NCBI GenBank assembly: GCA_964639325.1
Contig: CAZXDO010000052.1
Coordinates: 1 to 28,462 of the forward strand
Length of the DNA: 28,462 nucleotides
Origin: DATGCT01 sp964639325
Lineage (GTDB): Bacteria; Patescibacteriota; Minisyncoccia; UBA6257; GWB1-50-10
Reading direction: 5' to 3'
This document shows, piece by piece, positions 23,308 to 28,462 of this stretch (positions within the stretch are counted from its first letter, which is position 1; each line of letters starts with the position of its first letter). The notes under the pieces were generated by a model. That model was not told the origin of the DNA. It searched no databases and saw only the letters and a list, made by a program, of their open reading frames with translations. The position numbers and the translations under genes are program-made.

Positions 23308-24576
23308 ATGACTAAACTTGTCCAAATATTAAAAATTCCAGATCTTAGAAGAAAGATTTTTACGGTTCTTGCTCTTTTAGGGCTTTTTCGTCTTTTAGCA
23401 GCAATACCTATTCCAGGTGTTGATGTGAGCAGGCTTCAAGAATTCTTTTCTTCTAACGAGTTTTTTGGGTTCCTAGACATCTTTTCCGGAGGAGGTTTGT
23501 CAAACCTCTCTGTGGTCATGCTTGGTGTCGGTCCCTATATTACTGCTGTTATTATTATGCAGCTTTTGACTATAATATTTCCTAAACTTAAAAAAGCTTA
23601 TTACGAAGAAGGAGCTGAAGGAAGGGCTAAGTTTAACCGCTATTCCCGTTATGCCACTGTTCCTTTAGCCGCCCTTCAATCTTACGGTTTCTTAAACCTT
23701 CTTATTTCTCAGGGAATTATTGAGAAACTTTCTTTATCTACAACTATTGCTAATGTAATAATTATTACTGCCGGAAGCGTTCTTTTAATGTGGATAGGTG
23801 AATTAATATCCGAATACAACATAGGAAACGGAATATCAATCCTGATTTTTGCCGGAATTATAGCCAGCCTGCCTCAATCAATAATTTCAAGTCTTATGAA
23901 TTATTCCCCGGAGAAACTGCCAACCTATGTTGCCTTTGTTTTCTTAGCAGTCTTTGTTATCGCTGCCGTAACTTATATCAACGAAGGGGAAAGGAAAGTA
24001 CCCGTTTCATACACTAAACAAGTCAGAGGAAATAAGCTTTATGGAGGAGCTTCTACTTATCTTCCCTTAAAGATAAACCAAGCAGGAGTTATTCCTATCA
24101 TTTTTGCCATATCTGTTCTTCTTTTCCCGCAATTCTTTGCCCAAATAGCCGGAGTTATTTCCCAAGATTTTGCAGCTAGAGTAAATGAATGGGTTAATAA
24201 TATATTTAATAATATTTTCTTATACAGCGGTCTCTACTTCTTGCTCGTAGTTCTTTTTACATATTTCTATACCTCTATAACCTTTGATCCGGGAGAGATA
24301 TCAAAAACCCTCCAACAAAGCGGAGGTTTTATTCCCGGTATTCGTCCCGGCCAAAACACTACTAATGTTATTAAAAAAATAGTTCACCGTATTACTTTAT
24401 TCGGAGCGCTATTCCTAGGACTCGTAGCCGTTCTTCCAAACCTGACTCAAATAGCTACCGGTATTCAAACTTTTGCCATTGGCGGAGCTTCTCTCTTAAT
24501 TGTCGTTGCAGTTGCTCTTGAGGTAATGAAAAAAGTTGAGTCCCAACTCACAATGCGTGAATACGAAGGCCTATAA
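23308..24576 (+). CDS. secY: Protein translocase channel subunit SecY
   Basis: Membrane pore for Sec-dependent secretion and membrane insertion, working with SecE/SecA. 422 aa with about ten transmembrane helices. RKIFTVLALLGLFRLLAAIP with IPGVD is the N-terminal signature; the plug region follows with FSGGGLSNLSVVMLGVGPYI. GNGISILIFAGI, VRGNKLYGG and the cytoplasmic FDPGEISKTLQQSGGFIPGI are classic. It closes the r-protein operon; the rest of the E. coli spc/alpha set (rpmJ, rpsM, rpsK, rpsD, rpoA) is not next, and adk-map follow instead. Confidence 0.97.
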   Translation: MTKLVQILKIPDLRRKIFTVLALLGLFRLLAAIPIPGVDVSRLQEFFSSNEFFGFLDIFSGGGLSNLSVVMLGVGPYITAVIIMQLLTIIFPKLKKAYYEEGAEGRAKFNRYSRYATVPLAALQSYGFLNLLISQGIIEKLSLSTTIANVIIITAGSVLLMWIGELISEYNIGNGISILIFAGIIASLPQSIISSLMNYSPEKLPTYVAFVFLAVFVIAAVTYINEGERKVPVSYTKQVRGNKLYGGASTYLPLKINQAGVIPIIFAISVLLFPQFFAQIAGVISQDFAARVNEWVNNIFNNIFLYSGLYFLLVVLFTYFYTSITFDPGEISKTLQQSGGFIPGIRPGQNTTNVIKKIVHRITLFGALFLGLVAVLPNLTQIATGIQTFAIGGASLLIVVAVALEVMKKVESQLTMREYEGL

Positions 24577-24674
24577 TATTCTTCTTTAAACGAACTTTTT
24601 TATTAATTTTTTTAATCTTTCTATTTAACGCTTATATCGAGACGTTCAACATTCTGATGTTATATTATTTATAG

Positions 24675-24714
24675 TTATCCACAACAACTTGGGGGTGTCG
24701 GGAACCCCCAAGTT
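24675..24714 (+). repeat. Dispersed hairpin repeat, copy 3, with DnaA-box motif
   Basis: TTATCCACA (24675-24683), then AACTTGGGGGT (24686-24696), loop GTCGGGA, ACCCCCAAGTT (24704-24714). The arms are perfect over 11 bp. Located in the 206-nt secY-adk gap; the rest of that gap (24577-24674) is AT-rich with no gene. Confidence 0.88.
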
Positions 24715-24764
24715 AAAAAACTAATGGTTGTTTAAAAAATTTTCCAAAAAAACTAGGAAGTTTC

Positions 24765-24773
24765 TGTTATAAT
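24765..24773 (+). promoter_or_regulatory. Extended -10 promoter for adk
   Basis: TGT-TATAAT, TATAAT at 24768-24773 being a perfect -10 box. The adk ATG is 10 nt further on, so the mRNA should be leaderless or nearly so. The -35 region is A-rich and unlike consensus. Confidence 0.55.
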
Positions 24774-24782
24774 TAAAACATT

Positions 24783-25463
24783 ATGGAAAAAGCAATACTA
24801 ATTTATGGACCTCCGGGAGCGGGGAAGGGAACACAAGCCGAACTCTTGGCTAGACGTTATTACTTTACCCACTTTGACACCGGCCGTTATCTAGAAAACA
24901 AAATATATAGCCCAGATAAAAAAAACAATCCCGAATGGCAAAAAGCTAAAGAGGCTTTTGAGACAGGAAAATTAATTGACCCTCCTTTCGTTTTAAAAAT
25001 AGTAAAGGAAGCCACAGAACGTATTGCCGATTCAGGAATGAGTATTGTTTATAGCGGATCTCCTAGAACATTATACGAAGCCTTTGGAGAAAAGAACGAA
25101 GAAGGTTTAATAAAACTTCTTTCCAAAAAATACGACAAGGAAAATATTTTTGTTGTATACCTTAATATTTCTGAAGAAGAAAGTATTGCCCGTAACTCAA
25201 CTAGAAAAGTCTGTAGTGTCTGCGGTTTGCCTATTCTTGGCGCTTCCAAATTAGAAAACTGTGCTTTTTGTGGCGGAAAAGCCAGAACCAGAACCCTTGA
25301 TGACCCTGAAATTATTAAAGTTCGCTTTAAAGAGTTTAAAGAAAGAAGCTTTCCTATTTTAGAAAAGTTGAAAGAAGAAGGGTTTAATGTAAACGAAGTT
25401 GACGGTTCACCTATGCCCTACAAAGTTCACGAAGAAGTTATTAAGCTTCTGAACTTAAAATAA
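24783..25463 (+). CDS. adk: Adenylate kinase family protein, zinc-type lid
   Basis: Interconverts ATP+AMP and 2 ADP. 226 aa. P-loop YGPPGAGKGTQAE (8-20); the nucleotide-monophosphate segment reads SGSPRTLYEA (91-100) where typical Adk has DGFPRT, and FDTGRYL (31-37) in place of the usual STGD.L. The lid has four cysteines, CSVC (144-147) and CAFC (160-163), the zinc-binding form common in Gram-positives. The substitutions at the AMP-site motif make specificity for AMP less certain than the fold. It lies before map, as in many bacteria. Confidence 0.88.
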   Translation: MEKAILIYGPPGAGKGTQAELLARRYYFTHFDTGRYLENKIYSPDKKNNPEWQKAKEAFETGKLIDPPFVLKIVKEATERIADSGMSIVYSGSPRTLYEAFGEKNEEGLIKLLSKKYDKENIFVVYLNISEEESIARNSTRKVCSVCGLPILGASKLENCAFCGGKARTRTLDDPEIIKVRFKEFKERSFPILEKLKEEGFNVNEVDGSPMPYKVHEEVIKLLNLK

Positions 25464-25468
25464 CTAAT

Positions 25469-26239
25469 ATGAACATCCGCCTAAAGTCCCCTGAGGATAT
25501 AAAAAAACTGGAAGAATCCGGAAGAATTCTTGCTTTTGTTCTTAAAGCCCTAAAAGAAAACACCAAGGCAGGAGTAAGACTTTCCGAACTTGATAATCTT
25601 GCCGAAAACTTGCTTTATGAAGCAAAAGCCAAAGCTGCTTTTTTTGGTTATGCCCCCGAAGGAGCGGAACACGGTTTTCCGGGTCACATTTGTGCCTCTG
25701 TTAACGATCAAATTGTTCATGGTGTTCCCGGAAAATACAAGCTTAAAAACGGAGATATTTTAAGTATTGATTTTGGGGTAAATTACAACGGTTATATCAC
25801 CGACGCCGCCCTTACTGTTCCTATAGGGGAAATAAACCCTCAAGCTGAAAAACTTTTGAAAACTACTTACCAAGCTTTGGAAGAGGCTATAAAAATATGT
25901 AAACCGGGAAACTATACGGGAGATATAGGTTGGATAATTGAACAAGTAATAACTAAAAATAATTTTAATGTTATTAAAAACTTAACCGGCCACGGAGTTG
26001 GTTTTGAACTTCACGAAGACCCTACTATATTCAACTTTGGAGAAAAGGGTACCGGACTAGAACTTCAAGAAGGTTTAGTCATCGCCATTGAACCTCTTGT
26101 TTCAATGGGAAGCGAAGATATAAAAGAAGGTTCTCAAGAAAGTTATGTTACCGCTGATGGTTCCTTAAGCGCTCATTTTGAAAAAACTATAGCCATCACA
26201 AAAAATGGCCCCAAAATCCTCACCCCCTGGGACAGGTAA
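25469..26239 (+). CDS. map: Type I methionine aminopeptidase
   Basis: Removes the N-terminal Met from nascent proteins. 256 aa with all five metal ligands by position: Asp101 (SIDFGV), Asp112 (ITDAA), His175 (TGHGVG), Glu208 (AIEP) and Glu238 (HFEKT); the substrate His is in IVHGVPG (82-88). No N-terminal SH3-like extension. Starts 5 nt after adk. Confidence 0.97.
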   Translation: MNIRLKSPEDIKKLEESGRILAFVLKALKENTKAGVRLSELDNLAENLLYEAKAKAAFFGYAPEGAEHGFPGHICASVNDQIVHGVPGKYKLKNGDILSIDFGVNYNGYITDAALTVPIGEINPQAEKLLKTTYQALEEAIKICKPGNYTGDIGWIIEQVITKNNFNVIKNLTGHGVGFELHEDPTIFNFGEKGTGLELQEGLVIAIEPLVSMGSEDIKEGSQESYVTADGSLSAHFEKTIAITKNGPKILTPWDR

Positions 26240-26259
26240 TCCCAAACCGGAAATTATTA

Positions 26260-26288
26260 TTGACAGATATCTTGTTATTTTATATAAT
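26260..26288 (+). promoter_or_regulatory. Perfect consensus promoter of the short orphan transcript
   Basis: TTGACA (26260-26265), 17-bp spacer, TATAAT (26283-26288), just after map. It drives a short unit that ends at the terminator 26382-26410, so the RNA should be about 115 nt. Confidence 0.82.
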
Positions 26289-26315
26289 TTATTTAGTAAA
26301 TTCTATACGTGGGGA

Positions 26316-26393
26316 ATGGCAGTAAGTTTTGTTGCTTGTGGAGCTGTAACTATCGGAAGATTAATTTATGGCAACAAAGACAAAACCGCTTAA
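26316..26393 (+). CDS. Possible 25-aa hydrophobic peptide, or part of a small RNA
   Basis: The only thing between a perfect promoter and a good terminator is an RNA of about 115 nt with an ATG at 26316 and stop TAA at 26391-26393. The predicted product starts MAVSFVACGAVTIGRLIYG and ends in a charged KDKTA; it is hydrophobic in its first 19 residues and could span a membrane. GTGGGGA just before the ATG might serve as a ribosome site. The stop codon falls inside the terminator stem, which is close but possible. I do not recognise it. A non-coding RNA is an equally good reading; it lacks the SRP-RNA, 6S or tmRNA motifs I know. Confidence 0.35.
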   Translation: MAVSFVACGAVTIGRLIYGNKDKTA

Positions 26394-26410
26394 TCAAAAG
26401 CGGTTTTTTT
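26382..26410 (+). terminator. Intrinsic terminator of the short transcript
   Basis: AACCGCTT (26384-26391), loop AATCAA, AAGCGGTT (26398-26405) with a run of seven T to 26410. Confidence 0.88.
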
Positions 26411-26430
26411 ATTTCTAAACTACAAAAAAG

Positions 26431-26469
26431 TTATCCACAACAACTGGGGGTTCCCGACACCCCCAAGTT
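26431..26469 (+). repeat. Dispersed hairpin repeat, copy 4, with DnaA-box motif and inverted loop
   Basis: TTATCCACA (26431-26439), AACTGGGGGT (26442-26451), loop TCCCGAC, ACCCCCAAGTT (26459-26469). The left arm lacks one T. Relative to copies 2 and 3, the loop is in the opposite orientation with respect to the box. Its last bases overlap the -35 hexamer of the next promoter. Confidence 0.88.
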
Positions 26470-26496
26470 GACATTGAAAGATTATAATTATATAAT
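26468..26496 (+). promoter_or_regulatory. Perfect consensus promoter of the helical-repeat protein gene
   Basis: TTGACA (26468-26473), 17-bp spacer, TATAAT (26491-26496). The TT of the -35 box is the end of hairpin repeat copy 4, so formation or protein binding at the repeat could affect this promoter. Confidence 0.85.
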
Positions 26497-26542
26497 AATA
26501 GCAGTAAATTTAAAAAATAACTAAAAAAGAAAGGAATTAAAA

Positions 26543-27187
26543 ATGAATGCATTTAAAGAAAAACTGGAAGTCTTTCTTGGAAAAGATGAAGAGATTAAAG
26601 ACGTTAAAAATCTTTCTGAAATCACTAATCCCAAACAATTAATGTACTTCTGGAAAAAAACTTCTTCAGGTACCAATCTTAAAAAAAAGATTGAAAAACA
26701 AATGACAAAAATTTATCCAAGCTTTTTGTCTGAAATTTATGACCCTGAAGAATTAATTAAGCTTTGGGAAAACACCTCTCCCGGGAGCAAAGCAGAAGCA
26801 TTAATTGAAAAACAGATGAAAAGGGCGTACACCAAAATCCTGCCTAAAATTTCTGATCCTGAAAAACTAATTGAACTTTGGGAAAATTCATCAAACGACA
26901 AATTAAGAAAGATGATTGAAAAACAAATGGAAAAAGTTTTTTCAGGAATAGATGATTTTGATTGGTTGTTTGATCTTCAAGAAAATGTTCCGCCTAAAAC
27001 CGGTCCGAAAGAAATTATTGAAGAACAAATAAAAACGGTGATTTCGGAAACACTTCCTGACATTTCTGACGTAGATGAATTAATGGATCTTTGGGAAAAA
27101 ACTCCTGCAAACAGTGAGTTTAAGAAAAAAATTGAAGCTCAAATTATTAACAATTTTTCTACTAATGAAATTTATTCAGAATTCTAA
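26543..27187 (+). CDS. Unknown helical tandem-repeat protein
   Basis: 214 aa, no family recognised. After about 20 residues it consists of five repeats of 33-42 aa with the pattern I.DPE.LI.LWEN(S/T)SPGSK...IEKQM...Y...LP. Examples are DPEELIKLWENTSPGSK (repeat 2), DPEKLIELWENSS (repeat 3) and DVDELMDLWEKTPANSE (repeat 5). The repeats look like helix-turn-helix solenoid units, rich in Lys and Glu. No signal peptide, membrane segment or Cys is seen. It has a perfect promoter, one of the few clear Shine-Dalgarno sites in the window (AAAGGA about 8 nt before ATG), and its own terminator, so it should be well expressed as a single-gene unit. A binding or scaffold role is plausible but unproved. 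Confidence 0.85.
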   Translation: MNAFKEKLEVFLGKDEEIKDVKNLSEITNPKQLMYFWKKTSSGTNLKKKIEKQMTKIYPSFLSEIYDPEELIKLWENTSPGSKAEALIEKQMKRAYTKILPKISDPEKLIELWENSSNDKLRKMIEKQMEKVFSGIDDFDWLFDLQENVPPKTGPKEIIEEQIKTVISETLPDISDVDELMDLWEKTPANSEFKKKIEAQIINNFSTNEIYSEF

Positions 27188-27201
27188 ATTCCAAAAATTT
27201 G

Positions 27202-27231
27202 AAACCACAGACGTTAAGCCTGTGGTTTTTT
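27202..27231 (+). terminator. Intrinsic terminator after the repeat-protein gene
   Basis: AAACCACAG (27202-27210) pairs with CTGTGGTTT (27220-27228) around a 9-nt loop; T-run 27226-27231. It starts 15 nt after the stop codon. Confidence 0.88.
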
Positions 27232-27243
27232 GGTGTAAGGGGC

Positions 27244-27272
27244 TTGACATCATAAAACACACCAAATATACT
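27244..27272 (+). promoter_or_regulatory. Strong promoter for the 23S rRNA unit
   Basis: TTGACA (27244-27249), 17-bp spacer, TATACT (27267-27272). Only one base departs from consensus. No gene lies between it and the 23S rRNA, 550 bp downstream. Predicted start is near 27279. Confidence 0.75.
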
Positions 27273-27278
27273 TCTTAT

Positions 27279-27374
27279 TGTAATGAAAGAAAAATCCATA
27301 TACCAAGACAGGAACCCTATTTAAACAGGATTTAAAATCCTTTCTGACGGGTTCCGCCTCAACGGCGGATTTTT
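27279..27374 (+). ncRNA. Structured leader with mutually exclusive stems, or a separate small RNA
   Basis: A terminator-like stem TCCGCC (27353-27358)/GGCGGA (27364-27369) is followed by five T. Its first bases also belong to GGGTTCC (27349-27355), which pairs perfectly with GGAACCC (27311-27317); between these is a small AGGAT/ATCCT hairpin (27327-27341). The two long stems cannot form together, the arrangement of an attenuator. I do not recognise a known riboswitch or T-box consensus. It may instead be a free RNA of about 95 nt. Confidence 0.5.
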
Positions 27375-27386
27375 ATTTGAAACGAA

Positions 27387-27398
27387 TGCTCTTTGAAA
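27387..27398 (+). promoter_or_regulatory. boxA-like rRNA antitermination site
   Basis: TGCTCTTTGAAA resembles the boxA consensus (TGCTCTTT followed by an A-rich stretch) bound by NusB-S10 in rRNA leaders. It lies after the leader terminator and before the 23S gene. Confidence 0.6.
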
Positions 27399-27445
27399 AT
27401 CCTGCGGGAAAACCTCCCAAAGGAAATATATTAGAAAGAAGCCTC

Positions 27446-27514
27446 AAACCCTTAAAGGGTTCAGAGGCTAATAATTAAGTTTTTTCGTCAAAGTATTTTT
27501 ATGCATTAAAATAC
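27446..27514 (+). other. Two hairpins in the 23S leader
   Basis: AGCCTC and ACCCTT pair with AGGGTT and GAGGCT (about 27446-27470) as an interrupted stem; AGTATTTT (27491-27498) pairs with AAAATACT (27507-27514). They fill the leader between boxA and the palindromic element, with no gene in the stretch 27231-27548. Confidence 0.5.
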
Positions 27515-27548
27515 TTATAAAATCAGTTTTTCGAGGTAGAAATTACTC

Positions 27549-27818
27549 AACACTCTGTCTTGAATATGCTATCAATTTGACGGTGCGAATCACGCCCAGA
27601 TTCAAGGCGTGAGGAGCGCAGTGTATAAGCAAGGCGATACATAAGCGACGAACAACGAAGAATATGGGCGTGATACGCCCGCCAAAGGAAGCAATATTTC
27701 TTCCAAATATTTCGTTGCTCCTCCTCAATGTATGCTCCGCATACACTTTCGTCGTCGCGCCTCGTCCTTGAAAGAAATATTGCTTTCAAATTTGATATCA
27801 TATTCAAGACAGAGTGTT
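27549..27818. repeat. Cloverleaf-like palindromic element directly before 23S rRNA
   Basis: Outer inverted repeat: 27549-27579 against 27788-27818, beginning with 20 perfect pairs (AACACTCTGTCTTGAATATG). Inside are a first module with CACGCC/GGCGTG (27591-27611) and GGGCGT/ACGCCC (27666-27680) hairpins, and a second with arms GCAATATTTCTT (27691-27702) and AAGAAATATTGC (27772-27783) around a GC-rich head. The head contains GTATGC-tcc-GCATAC (27730-27744) and, on the minus strand, gcgcgacgacgaa and gaggaggagcaacg, nearly the same as in the element at 18381-18653. The right outer arm ends 3 nt before the apparent 23S start. Open frames here are products of the palindromes. Confidence 0.8.
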
Positions 27819-27821
27819 TAA

Positions 27822-28462
<641 letters not shown>

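Noticed and set aside
27114..27335. 73-codon open frame after the repeat-protein gene
   Set aside because: It overlaps that gene in another frame and runs through its terminator and the rRNA promoter.
27311..27358. tRNA-Leu(TAA)-like anticodon loop TTTAAAA
   Set aside because: No proper T arm (GGTTCRA), and the outer stem instead forms a terminator/antiterminator pair.
27543..27807. Overlapping minus-strand open frames upstream of 23S
   Set aside because: They follow the GC-rich palindromic modules and show no recognisable protein features.
27549..27818. Outer inverted repeat as the 23S rRNA processing stem
   Set aside because: Both arms lie upstream of 23S, whereas a processing stem must enclose the gene; one arm may nevertheless derive from it.

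Overview
This AT-rich window of mostly co-directional (+) genes looks like a Patescibacteria/CPR chromosome, probably Parcubacteria-like. Evidence: the S10-spc ribosomal cluster has no rpmD (uL30) between rpsE and rplO; uL3 and uL2 are shortened; intergenic spaces are tiny; Shine-Dalgarno motifs are rare; and the 23S rRNA has its own promoter with no 16S in the preceding 27 kb. Stops are mostly TAA, with TGA and TAG also used, so I see no sign of code 25.

Layout: (1) 1-1100: two kinds of palindromic repeat, tRNA-Ile(GAT), uppS and tRNA-Ala(TGC). (2) 1.1-11.1 kb: a Ca/Na exchanger, pcm, a DoxX-like protein and scpA-scpB, then cell-wall genes: a D,D-carboxypeptidase, mraY, an amidohydrolase-fold protein that has lost its metal ligands, ftsW, murG and a PAP2 phosphatase. 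(3) 11.3-24.6 kb: tuf, rpsJ, [inserted locus], rplC-rplD-rplW-rplB-rpsS-rplV-rpsC-[palindromic element]-rplP-rpmC-rpsQ-rplN-rplX-rplE-rpsZ-rpsH-rplF-rplR-rpsE-rplO-secY. (4) 24.7-27.2 kb: adk, map, a short orphan transcription unit and a novel helical-repeat protein. (5) 27.2 kb to the end: an rRNA-type promoter, a switch-like leader, boxA, a large palindromic element and the 5' part of 23S rRNA.

The outstanding feature is 13095-14333, between rpsJ and rplC. A perfect consensus promoter (TTGACA-17-TATAAT) drives a 259-aa protein that resembles the C-terminal Nop/IS110-like RNA-binding domain but carries no visible nuclease. Directly after its stop codon lies an array of ten exactly 36-nt units, closed by an intrinsic terminator. 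Each unit has two different short conserved blocks (RAACGAGTCA and AGAAAACC) separated by two variable segments of about 9 nt. This is not CRISPR. It matches what I know of TIGR-Tas (tandem interspaced guide RNA) systems, here in a nuclease-less, TasA-like form embedded in the most conserved operon of the cell.

Two families of non-coding repeats also stand out. One is a hairpin with 10-11 bp arms and a GTCGGGA loop, present four times, three of them next to a perfect DnaA box (TTATCCACA). The other is a family of GC-rich palindromic modules, two of which are built into roughly 275-bp cloverleaf-like elements, one after rpsC and one immediately before 23S rRNA. All function calls come from reading motifs; no database search was run.
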